Source: CAYSPT01 sp964432985
GTDB taxonomy: Bacteria; Muiribacteriota; CAYSPT01
Assembly: GCA_964432985.1 (NCBI GenBank)
Contig: CAYSPT010000038.1
Location: 1 to 46,640, forward strand
DNA: 46,640 nt
Direction of reading: 5' to 3'
Made by a program: the position numbers and the translations under genes. How positions within the stretch are numbered: the stretch's first letter is position 1; each line of letters begins with the position of its first letter. Shown piece after piece: positions 8,288-15,675 of the stretch. The notes under the pieces were generated by a model. The model did not search any database and was not told where the DNA came from. It was given only the letters and a program-made list of their open reading frames with translations.

Positions 8288-8314
8288 ATAATACGAACCG
8301 GTCAATTTTGTCAA
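8288..8314 (-). promoter_or_regulatory. Candidate sigma-70 promoter for fructokinase
   Basis: On the minus strand a perfect TTGACA (8314-8309) is followed 15 bp later by TATTAT (8293-8288). The spacing is short, but both boxes are good. The transcript would carry the two leader hairpins. Confidence 0.45.
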
Positions 8315-8335
8315 ACGGGCCGCCACACCTCAAAT

Positions 8336-8364
8336 TTAACAGTACTTTTCACTTCTACTATACC
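8336..8364 (+). promoter_or_regulatory. Candidate sigma-70 promoter for sucrose synthase
   Basis: TTAACA (8336-8341) and TATACC (8359-8364) are 17 bp apart. The inferred leader is long, about 225 nt. Confidence 0.35.
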
Positions 8365-8597
8365 TTATTGCTGCCGGTGCACTACACGAGCAGAAAATGG
8401 CAGGAACACATACAATGGATAGGTTGGAACCCGTTGCAACTCCTCCCGATGAACCTATGTATTGTCTACACTTATAGAGTCGAGGGCGGAAATGTTAACC
8501 TGAGGAAAAGAACAAATGTAGTTGTAGGCTGAAAAGCCTTGACAACTTCCCCACCAACTTGATTAATTGTCTGAGTCCCGGGAAAGGATGAAATGCA

Positions 8598-10958
8598 ATG
8601 ACCGGCACCACCAACCAGTTGATTTCCCCGAAAACGGCAGATCTTTTTGACACCCTGATTCCCCGCATGAGAAACCAGGACCACCTGTTTTTCAATAACG
8701 GTGAACTTCGCGAACTAGGTTCTGATCTTGACGGCCTTGAACTGCTGGATGTTCTCATTGACGCTTTCGTTACCGGTGAGAAGATCTATTACACCTGGAA
8801 ACCGGAGGCAACCAGCAAGCAAGCCGGTTGTTATGACAGACAAAGCAGAAGATTTCTTTCCCTCGACATCCCCGATTATCTGGATGCTATCGAATCCGTT
8901 GTAACAGGCAACGCGTGTGATCCCCCCCCGGCGGTGATTGATTTCAGTTCCTGCTCTGCATCAGAGGAGGTGGCGGCTGTGCCTGACCTGGTCGGACAGG
9001 GAAGCGCCGTTATTCTCAAGCATCTTAAGCAGCAACTGGGTACACAGGCAGGTGATATAGAGAGAGCCTTTTACTCATTGCTGAAAGATCGCATTATCGG
9101 CGGCCGGAAGTGCTTTATCGACAGCACCGTTATCGGGGGACCGGAGGCGCTGGTAACGGCGCTGCGGCGTGTCATCGAGGCGAGCGGGAAGGCACAAAAC
9201 CTGGAACGGGAACTGTCCGGTTTGCTGGAAAACGATGGTTTTCTACCGGGATTCGGGGACACCCCGGACAGAATACTGGAAACCCTCAAACTCCTGCACA
9301 GGATACTGGTCGAGGGCCAAGGAGGCGCTATAGAACCATTTCTCAAGCGCCTTCCCCTGGTCTCCAGGGTGCTGCTGCTTTCCCCCCACGGTTTTTTTGC
9401 CCAGAAAGATGTTCTCGGCAAACCGGACACTGGTGGCCAGGTAGTGTATATCCTGGACGAAGTTAAGGCCCTGGAAAAAGAACTGCAGGAGCGCCTTTTT
9501 AGAAGCGGGCTTGATATCTCTCCCCGGATCTGTATCCTGACCAGGCTGATTCCCGAATCGGAAGGAACCACCTGCCACATCCCCCTGGAAAATGTAGAGG
9601 GGACCTCCTGTGTAACCATTCTGAGAGTACCGTTTAAAACTACCGATGGCACGGTCGTGTCTGAATGGATACCACGGTTCAGGATCTGGCCATACCTTCA
9701 ACGGTTTGCTTCCGACGCACACCAGGCCATAACCGACACACTGGGCGGAAAACCTGATCTGATCGTGGGTAACTACTCGGACGGAAACCTGGTGGCTTTT
9801 TTACTCTCCCGGGATTTCGAGGGAGTCCCTTTTGCCATCGTTGCCCACGCCCTTGAAAAATCCAAATACACTTTCTCAGACTCTCTCTGGGAGCAGCATC
9901 AGGACGAGTATCATTTCGCCGAGCAGTTCACCGCCGATCTGCTGGTAATGAACAGTGCAGATTTCGTCATCACCAGCACCCGCCAGGAGATAGTGGGCAC
10001 CGACCACACCGAGGGCCAGTACCAGTGTTACCGGTTTTTTACCCTGCCGGGGCTGTTCCGGGTGTTAAACGGGATCGATACAGCCAGCCCCCGGTTCAAT
10101 GTAATTCCTCCGGGTGTCGACCTGGATGTGTATCATCCACGAGGCCGTGGGGGGAAGAAAGAGTTGCAGCGGACGGCCAGGATACGAGATCTTCTGTTCC
10201 AGGACCGGGGACCGGATATCTTCGGGCACCTGGACGATCAGGAGAAACAGCCGTTGTTTACCATGGCACGCCTGGATACTATCAAGAACATCACCGGGTT
10301 GGTAGAGGCTTTTGGACGTTCCAACTCTCTGAGGAAGAAGGCCAACCTGGTCCTCATCGCCGGGAAAGTGAACAGGGACCAGGCGGATTCGGACGAGGAG
10401 AAACGTCAGATAGATACCATGTACGAACTGATCGACACCTACAACCTGCATGGAAGTGTCAGATGGTTGGGAATCGGCCTTCCAAAGCCTGACGCCGCGG
10501 AAACCTACCGCGTCATTGCCGACTGCCGGGGCCTGTTCATCCAGCCTGCCCTGTATGAAGCTTTCGGGCTCACCGTCCTGGAGGCAATGCATTCAGGAAT
10601 ACCCACCGCTGCCACCAGGTACGGGGGGCCGCTGGAAATCATTCAGGATGGGGAAAACGGATTTCTGCTCGACACCAGAGATCCCGGCAGCCTGGTTGAC
10701 GGACTGGAACAGCTGGTCGAAACCATGGACCGGGACATGGGCTTGTGGAAGAAGATCTCCGAAGCGGGAATCAAACGGGTGGCGGAAAACTTTACCTGGC
10801 CGGTCTACAGCCGCGCCATGCTGCAGGCGGCAACAGTGACCGCCCTCTACCGGCAGTCGAGTAAAAAAGAATGGCGGCAGACGGCCACGAGTTACGCCGG
10901 AGCCGTCTACAAGCAGCTTAGACAACTGGTTGCTCGGGAGACTCTATCACTACCCTGA
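8598..10958 (+). CDS. Sucrose synthase (GT4 family)
   Basis: The product is 786 residues, close to the usual 790-810 for sucrose synthases. It catalyses the reversible conversion of sucrose and a nucleoside diphosphate into NDP-glucose and fructose in the cytoplasm. The N-terminal regulatory region (about 1-250) is diverged. The catalytic part starts at LLSPHGFFAQKDVLGKPDTG and continues through PDLIVGNYSDGNLVAFLL, IVAHALEKSKY, FTADLLVMNSADFVITST and the GT4 E-x7-E element (EAFGLTVLEAM). These are sucrose-synthase rather than sucrose-phosphate-synthase signatures. The start has AAAGGATG a few bases upstream. The 3' end overlaps the convergent FGE-fold gene by 41 bp. With the divergent fructokinase it suggests sucrose metabolism; bacterial homologues are patchily distributed, so transfer is possible. 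Confidence 0.92.
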   Translation: MTGTTNQLISPKTADLFDTLIPRMRNQDHLFFNNGELRELGSDLDGLELLDVLIDAFVTGEKIYYTWKPEATSKQAGCYDRQSRRFLSLDIPDYLDAIESVVTGNACDPPPAVIDFSSCSASEEVAAVPDLVGQGSAVILKHLKQQLGTQAGDIERAFYSLLKDRIIGGRKCFIDSTVIGGPEALVTALRRVIEASGKAQNLERELSGLLENDGFLPGFGDTPDRILETLKLLHRILVEGQGGAIEPFLKRLPLVSRVLLLSPHGFFAQKDVLGKPDTGGQVVYILDEVKALEKELQERLFRSGLDISPRICILTRLIPESEGTTCHIPLENVEGTSCVTILRVPFKTTDGTVVSEWIPRFRIWPYLQRFASDAHQAITDTLGGKPDLIVGNYSDGNLVAFLLSRDFEGVPFAIVAHALEKSKYTFSDSLWEQHQDEYHFAEQFTADLLVMNSADFVITSTRQEIVGTDHTEGQYQCYRFFTLPGLFRVLNGIDTASPRFNVIPPGVDLDVYHPRGRGGKKELQRTARIRDLLFQDRGPDIFGHLDDQEKQPLFTMARLDTIKNITGLVEAFGRSNSLRKKANLVLIAGKVNRDQADSDEEKRQIDTMYELIDTYNLHGSVRWLGIGLPKPDAAETYRVIADCRGLFIQPALYEAFGLTVLEAMHSGIPTAATRYGGPLEIIQDGENGFLLDTRDPGSLVDGLEQLVETMDRDMGLWKKISEAGIKRVAENFTWPVYSRAMLQAATVTALYRQSSKKEWRQTATSYAGAVYKQLRQLVARETLSLP

Positions 10959-12042
10959 AACCGATGTGGTTGCACTTGGTATTGGGAGTGTCCCCGTCCC
11001 GGTGGGCCGAACGGCAGTACTCGGCCTGCCGCATCCACGAGCCGCCGCGTACCACCCGGTTATACCCGTAATCCGGCCCCTGGGGATCGATGACCTCGCT
11101 CATCCTGTAATAATTCTCTTCGAACCAGTCCTGGCACCATTCCTGGACATTACCGTGCATACCATAAATGCCCCATTCATTCGGCTTTCTCTTCCATATG
11201 GGATGCGTGGTACCGCTCGCATTACCCACGAACCAGGCGTAGTTGAAAAGCATGTCGGAATCGTCGCCGAAACAGTACTCCGTGGTCGAGCCGGCCCGGC
11301 AGACATACTCCCATTCGGCTTCGGTAGGCAGACGGACCTTCCTTCCGATCTTTTCGGTAAGCCTCTTGCAGAAATCCCGGCAGTCATTCCACGAAACATA
11401 CTCCACCGGGTGCGTGTCCCCCTTGAAAGAGCTAGGATTGTTATCCATCACTTTTAACCACTGTTCCTGGGTGATCAGGCTCTTGCACATCCAGAATCCC
11501 TTGCTTATTTTCACCCAGTGAACCGGCTTCTCCATGAACCGCCCCCGTTCCGAGCCCATCCTGAACTCTCCCGAGGGAACCCACCCCATGGCCAGGTGGA
11601 CCTGACCTCCCAGAAATTCGTCATAGCGTTTGCCGGGAATGACCTTCTTCATCTTTTTTTCCACATCTACCTCTTCGAAGGTTGACGCCATCTTAGCGCA
11701 GATGTTACAGCAGTTGTTATCTTTGTCCAGATGATCGAGACACAGATTTTTTCGGGCGCACTTGTTGCAGATAAATGACCTCTCTTTTACCTGCTGTCCA
11801 CAAATGTCACAGTACTCGAAAAGAGGTTTTTTGTCGGCATCAACTACAACCTGTTCCTGTAAAGGCGTTCCGCAGATGCTGCAAAAACGGGCGTTTTCTG
11901 CTAACTCTTCGCCACATGAAGGACAGCGGTTGATCTTTGTCTGCTCCTCCTGGACCTCTTCAACGGGAGCCTCCATCAAGCCTCCGCACATCATACAGAA
12001 ATTACCTTCACCTTCAAACCCGCACTGGCGGCACTGGTTCAT
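10918..12042 (-). CDS. Zinc-ribbon protein with FGE/SUMF1-fold domain
   Basis: The product is 374 residues. The N-terminal third carries successive Cys pairs: a first ribbon (CRQCGF...CMMCGG), a second (CPSCGEEL...CSICGTP) and a longer Cys-rich cluster ending CCNIC. From about residue 145 there is a formylglycine-generating-enzyme fold, with FRMGS, PVEYVSWNDCRDFCKRL, VRLPTEAEWEYVCRAG, GNVQEWCQDW and VVRGGSW followed by GFRVV. The active-site Cys pair of true FGE is not conserved: one Cys (EYCRSAHR) is present and the second position is not Cys. It is therefore probably not a sulfatase-maturing enzyme; the fold is widely reused. The start has AGGTGATC 6 nt upstream. It converges on sucrose synthase with a 41-bp overlap. 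Confidence 0.85.
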   Translation of the reverse strand: MNQCRQCGFEGEGNFCMMCGGLMEAPVEEVQEEQTKINRCPSCGEELAENARFCSICGTPLQEQVVVDADKKPLFEYCDICGQQVKERSFICNKCARKNLCLDHLDKDNNCCNICAKMASTFEEVDVEKKMKKVIPGKRYDEFLGGQVHLAMGWVPSGEFRMGSERGRFMEKPVHWVKISKGFWMCKSLITQEQWLKVMDNNPSSFKGDTHPVEYVSWNDCRDFCKRLTEKIGRKVRLPTEAEWEYVCRAGSTTEYCFGDDSDMLFNYAWFVGNASGTTHPIWKRKPNEWGIYGMHGNVQEWCQDWFEENYYRMSEVIDPQGPDYGYNRVVRGGSWMRQAEYCRSAHRDGDTPNTKCNHIGFRVVIESPEQPVV

Positions 12043-12476
12043 ATTCGATCACCTTTTCCCGGTGGTTTCTTTTTTGCTATTGTACACCAACAGAGTATAG
12101 CTTCGTCAAGATAGCCGGACACTTTGGTTACCGGTACTATTGGTTTGAGACTGTTAAAAACCATCCTATGGCCTGCAATACACTGTTCGGAATACGTACA
12201 GTAAACACACCACCTATGTTCGTTTTCTGGACACAGAACCAACTTGTTCAGACGAAAAACCCCCATTTTCTCTGGTGTATACTCGTGGCACGAAATTTGC
12301 AAATTAGCTTAGCGAAGGACAGTGGGGTAGCAATTAGCATGTCACCCGACGGGTTCTATACAAGGAGGTTGCCCGGAAGTGCTCGGCCACGGATGAGCCA
12401 GTAATTCCTGCAGACAGGTTCTGGTATCAATCCCATTCTGGCAACTCTCCTTACATAACTGGGTAAGGAGACCAAT
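12043..12476. other. Intergenic region containing a sigma-54 promoter
   Basis: This 434-bp stretch separates the FGE-fold gene from the response regulator. It contains the sigma-54 promoter at 12286-12301. The leader from about 12312 to 12476 has a strong AAGGAGG at about 12363, but no convincing ORF follows it. About 240 bp upstream of the promoter are available for an activator site, although I recognise no specific one. Confidence 0.6.
12286..12301 (+). promoter_or_regulatory. Near-perfect sigma-54 (-24/-12) promoter
   Basis: TGGCACG (12286-12292), four bases, then TTGCA (12297-12301) matches the RpoN consensus TGGCACG-N4-TTGCA exactly, with correct GG-GC spacing. Transcription would start near 12312 and run into the response regulator at 12477. 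Confidence 0.82.
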
Positions 12477-12851
12477 GTGGACACGAAAACAGACCGCTTG
12501 ATATACATCATCGACGACGATTCAGACACAGTAGAACTTCTGGCGGATGATCTGGAGAGAAAAGGATACCAGGTTGCAGCCCACACCAGGGTCCATTCAT
12601 TTTTTGAGAGGTTCAAGACCAAAATCCCGGATGCAATCATCGTGGACATGGTTATACATGAAATGCCCGGTTGGCAGATAATAAAGAAAATCAAGAGCAC
12701 GCACGATCTTGACAATGTCAAGGTCATCGCAATGTCCGGGATTCTGGAGGAACAGGACGTGCGCAGAATGGGATTGAAAGCCGATTCGTACCTGGAAAAA
12801 CCGGTCAGCGCCGATACGGTCGACCGGATTTTAAAAGAATTACTTCTATAA
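12477..12851 (+). CDS. Single-domain response regulator
   Basis: The product is 124 residues and consists of a receiver domain only. The acidic pocket is D13-D14-D15, the phosphoacceptor is D57, the switch Ser is S87 (AMSG) and the conserved Lys is K108 (EKPV), so it should be phosphorylatable. It lacks an output domain and would act by protein contact or as a phosphorelay carrier, as in the CheY/Spo0F class. The start is GTG 12477, placed by AAGGAG (12465-12470) 6 nt upstream; the overlapping ATG at 12475 is out of frame. It is the first gene downstream of the sigma-54 promoter. No histidine kinase is adjacent; the nearest is the hybrid kinase at 35528. Confidence 0.92.
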   Translation: MDTKTDRLIYIIDDDSDTVELLADDLERKGYQVAAHTRVHSFFERFKTKIPDAIIVDMVIHEMPGWQIIKKIKSTHDLDNVKVIAMSGILEEQDVRRMGLKADSYLEKPVSADTVDRILKELLL

Positions 12852-12912
12852 GGTCCTTCCAAAGCATTGTCTCCACCTGGTCAAACTGCTATACTCCATT
12901 CCGGTGAGCTAC

Positions 12913-12966
12913 TACCGTTTACGGTACTACTATCGTTTACGGTACGATTACCGTTTACGGTAACCT
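12913..12966. repeat. 18-bp palindromic repeat x3 upstream of the secreted protein
   Basis: Units at 12913, 12931 and 12949 each carry the core TACCGTTTACGGTA or a one-base variant, whose arms TACCGT/ACGGTA are complementary. The array ends 28 bp before the next start codon. It may be an operator array or a minisatellite. Confidence 0.8.
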
Positions 12967-12993
12967 GCCGCCGGAAAGGTTGGTGTTCCTGGT

Positions 12994-15447
12994 ATGACCG
13001 ACTTCTTGAGGAATCTATGTCCACTTTTACTAACCGCAACAACCCTGGGAATGGCGGCTTCACCCGCCGGAGCCGAACTGGGACTGAATGTTATCGAAGA
13101 CGAAGACAATGGCTATTCCGTGCAGATCATGTATGGTACCCAACCCCTGGCGCAACACGACGGCGGTGGCGAATTCAGCCTGGTAGTTGAAAATGCCGAC
13201 CGATCATACCATCAGATCGTCAAAGGGTGGAAAGCTTCATCTTATCGGGAAGACGACGACACAATTGAGCTTTCAGGCAGAATTTCTCTGGGCAATCTGA
13301 TTGCCAACCTGGATGTGAGGGTTGTCTACGAAAAGATCAACCGTCACGTGGTAAAAAAGCAGGTCCATATCGTTCAGAATAATGCCCGCCGTTTTTTTTA
13401 CAGTCTTGAAAACAGGCTGGAACCCCTGGAAATACCGGCCGATTACTGGAGCTTCAACCAGGAGTCCTGCCGGGGAGGGTCACTGCTGGAGTATTTCCCC
13501 GCCGCCGGATTCCGGTTGAAAAACGGGGTGGCCTGCGGGCTGCTGACCGACGCCGGGCACCGGAACCTGTGGACCCGCAACGTGCGTAAACGAAGCGTGG
13601 TGGGTAGCTTCGACGTATCAGGCTTCGCTGCCGTCAAAACCATGCCCGATCGGGACCTGGTAACCGTTTCGAAACCGTCTGAGCGCGACAGAGGAGACCA
13701 TTTTGTAGCCTTGAATTTCGGACAGGTATTCAACTTCAACCAGGGATCCAGCCGCGATGTTGCCTTGCCCTCACCTGATGCCTGGGTGTCGCTTGAGGGA
13801 GGAACACTCAAACTGGCCGGGAAGAAAAAGGATACTCAATCAGGACCAAACGGTGGGGCAAACGGAGAAAACAGGGAAGGACACGCCTTCACCATTGCCG
13901 GATCAGCGGACAAGAATTCCCTCAGCGGCAGCATCATTCCAATTCCGGTAAAACCAGGCCTGTTCTATGACGTCAGTTTCCGCTACCGCTCAAACGTGCC
14001 CACCATGGCCACCCGGCTCTGGGCCGCCGAGGAAACCCATGATATCAGCCTGTACAACGACCGGTTGAAGGCTTCGAAGGCGAACTGGAGCACGTTCAGC
14101 CAGCAGTTCTACGTTACCGACATCAAAGAGGAGGAAGGGATACACCGGCTCGTTTTATCCAAGGGATACGGTGAAACGGCACCTGACTACCGTCTTGAAG
14201 TAAAGGATTTCAGGGTCACCGAGCACTATCCCGTAGTCGAATGCTATCACCCGCTCGATATGGCTGAAACCTCGGTAAAGACCATGTTTATCTTCGCCGA
14301 GCCGGCTTCAACGCTACGGGACTACCGCCTGGCCAGCCAGGTGCGCCTGGCTGAGGGATTGGGATTCAAGGGCAACCAGGTAGAAAAGATCCTGTTTGCC
14401 GATTTGAATATGCTGACCTGGATATCCGATGCCGGAGACCTGACCCCCCATATGGTTCCCAGTCTGAACTACTCTCCCGACATGTACAACCGCGACTCCT
14501 TCTGGTCGGCTATCGCCCTGTACGACCGCGAGCTTAATGAAGCCATCTGGAACAAGTGGGCGGCCACCCAGAACACCGACGGCGGGATTGGTACCATTAT
14601 CACCCCCCTGGTTGGAAGCGAGGAGTTTACTCCCAACGACGCCACCCTCTGCTTCATCCTCTGGGCCTTTGTGAATAAAAAGCGTTTCAACTCGCGGCCG
14701 GACATGGAAAAAGTCGAAAAAGCACTCGCCTATTGCCGCGAGAACTTTCCGCTGGATGACGAAGGACGCATACAGGCCACCACTCCCCTGTGCCAGATGG
14801 ATGTGATGTGGACCCATGACCAGCGGCAGGTGTATGCGGTGAACCAGGGCATGTGGGCGGTGGTGCTGAGATGCGCGAAGGAACTGGGATGCCGGGTTAC
14901 CGATGATGAAATAAGCAAGGCCCAGGCCGCCTACCGCTCCATGTACGATAATGAGCGCGGTCACATCATCAGCTGGACGAAGCGCCCCGACATCATCGCG
15001 CTGTACGATATGATGCCGGAGTTTCTGAGCTGGTGGTTCTGGGACGAACCCATCCTGACGGCAGAAGCGGTCATCAACACATTGGAAAAATTTCCTGTCT
15101 ACAACGACTGCCTCCCCATCATGTGCAAGGACGACGGGACCTTCTTCGTGGAGAGCGACCATCCCTACGATGTTCCCGAAATCCGCTGGCACGCCGGTAT
15201 CTACTACAACGGCGGCAGCTGGATGCGGGTGGAGTACCTGGCGTACGTGGCTGCTTTAAAGCATGGGTGGCCACACGCGAAAGACCGTATGCACAAGCGC
15301 CTTCTGGCCGATATCAACAACAAACCGGACGAACCGCTGAGCCACGAGTGGATGCCCTGCAAGCCGGGAGTGGAGTGGAATATGTCCAAGGTCTTCGCCT
15401 GGAACGCCTTCATCATCATCGCCAACGAAGTGGCCGGGCTGCGGTAA
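12994..15447 (+). CDS. Large secreted protein with six-hairpin-glycosidase-like domain
   Basis: The product is 817 residues. It begins with a Sec signal peptide (about 1-26, ending ASPAGA). An N-terminal beta-rich region (about 27-420) is followed by an alpha-helical region (about 440-815). The helical region has features of (alpha/alpha)6-barrel glycosidase-like folds: NYSPDMYNRDSFWS, the WAATQNTDGGIGT turn, MWTHDQRQVYAVNQGMW and IRWHAGIYYNGGSWMRVEY. Several acidic residues in these loops could be catalytic, but I cannot assign a GH family or substrate. It probably acts on extracellular or periplasmic carbohydrate. The Shine-Dalgarno site is weak (GGAAAGG about 14 nt upstream). It lies 142 bp after the response regulator and could share the sigma-54 transcript. 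Confidence 0.75.
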   Translation: MTDFLRNLCPLLLTATTLGMAASPAGAELGLNVIEDEDNGYSVQIMYGTQPLAQHDGGGEFSLVVENADRSYHQIVKGWKASSYREDDDTIELSGRISLGNLIANLDVRVVYEKINRHVVKKQVHIVQNNARRFFYSLENRLEPLEIPADYWSFNQESCRGGSLLEYFPAAGFRLKNGVACGLLTDAGHRNLWTRNVRKRSVVGSFDVSGFAAVKTMPDRDLVTVSKPSERDRGDHFVALNFGQVFNFNQGSSRDVALPSPDAWVSLEGGTLKLAGKKKDTQSGPNGGANGENREGHAFTIAGSADKNSLSGSIIPIPVKPGLFYDVSFRYRSNVPTMATRLWAAEETHDISLYNDRLKASKANWSTFSQQFYVTDIKEEEGIHRLVLSKGYGETAPDYRLEVKDFRVTEHYPVVECYHPLDMAETSVKTMFIFAEPASTLRDYRLASQVRLAEGLGFKGNQVEKILFADLNMLTWISDAGDLTPHMVPSLNYSPDMYNRDSFWSAIALYDRELNEAIWNKWAATQNTDGGIGTIITPLVGSEEFTPNDATLCFILWAFVNKKRFNSRPDMEKVEKALAYCRENFPLDDEGRIQATTPLCQMDVMWTHDQRQVYAVNQGMWAVVLRCAKELGCRVTDDEISKAQAAYRSMYDNERGHIISWTKRPDIIALYDMMPEFLSWWFWDEPILTAEAVINTLEKFPVYNDCLPIMCKDDGTFFVESDHPYDVPEIRWHAGIYYNGGSWMRVEYLAYVAALKHGWPHAKDRMHKRLLADINNKPDEPLSHEWMPCKPGVEWNMSKVFAWNAFIIIANEVAGLR

Positions 15448-15560
15448 GAAAAAGAAGACCCAAACAAGATTTTTCGATCATATACAGCAACAACTGGCAC
15501 TGCTTGACATTGCCACCATAGTTACTCAAACTTACTTTAAATACCAATTAATAACTAAAT

Positions 15561-15592
15561 TTGACAAAAAGTCCAGACACATGACATACTAT
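15561..15592 (+). promoter_or_regulatory. Candidate promoter for the tungstate transporter operon
   Basis: A perfect TTGACA (15561-15566) is followed by TACTAT (15587-15592) at 20 bp, or CATACT at 18 bp. A second TTGACA at 15616-15621 with TACAAA 18 bp later is an alternative that would shorten the leader. Confidence 0.4.
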
Positions 15593-15617
15593 AGATAGCA
15601 CTCAACTGGGAAAAATT

Positions 15618-15668
15618 GACACCAGCAGATGAAATGTCATACAAAACCGCCTGCTGGTAAACAGGAGG
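15618..15668 (+). promoter_or_regulatory. Structured leader with competing hairpins before tupA
   Basis: GACA (15618-15621) can pair with TGTC (15635-15638). CCAGCAG (15622-15628) can pair with CTGCTGG (15651-15657). CCTG (15650-15653) can pair with CAGG (15662-15665), which belongs to the Shine-Dalgarno AGGAGG. These pairings partly exclude one another, as in regulatory leaders. It does not match the molybdenum-cofactor riboswitch as I know it. Confidence 0.4.
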
Positions 15669-15675
15669 AATTTCC

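Larger units (their letters stand above)
8159..8597. other. Divergent intergenic region between fructokinase and sucrose synthase
   Basis: This 439-bp stretch separates two divergent sugar genes. It holds a minus-strand promoter (8288-8314), a plus-strand promoter (8336-8364) and two hairpins in the fructokinase leader. The rest (about 8365-8590) is the sucrose synthase leader, in which I see no further structure or gene. Confidence 0.6.

Noticed and set aside
10918..12042. Formylglycine-generating enzyme for sulfatase maturation
   Set aside because: The second active-site Cys is missing and no sulfatase gene is in the window.
12039..12302. Small minus-strand ORF upstream of the FGE-fold gene
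   Set aside because: It has no ribosome site or recognisable protein features, and it overlaps the sigma-54 promoter.
12340..12404. 21-codon leader peptide after the sigma-54 promoter
   Set aside because: The AAGGAGG lies inside it, not before it, and no attenuator-like codon run is seen.
12913..12966. CRISPR or integration repeat
   Set aside because: Units are 18 bp and directly adjacent, with no spacers or integrase.
15497..15516. Terminator after the secreted six-hairpin-like gene
   Set aside because: TGGCA/TGCCA can pair, but the stem has a mismatch and no T-run follows.
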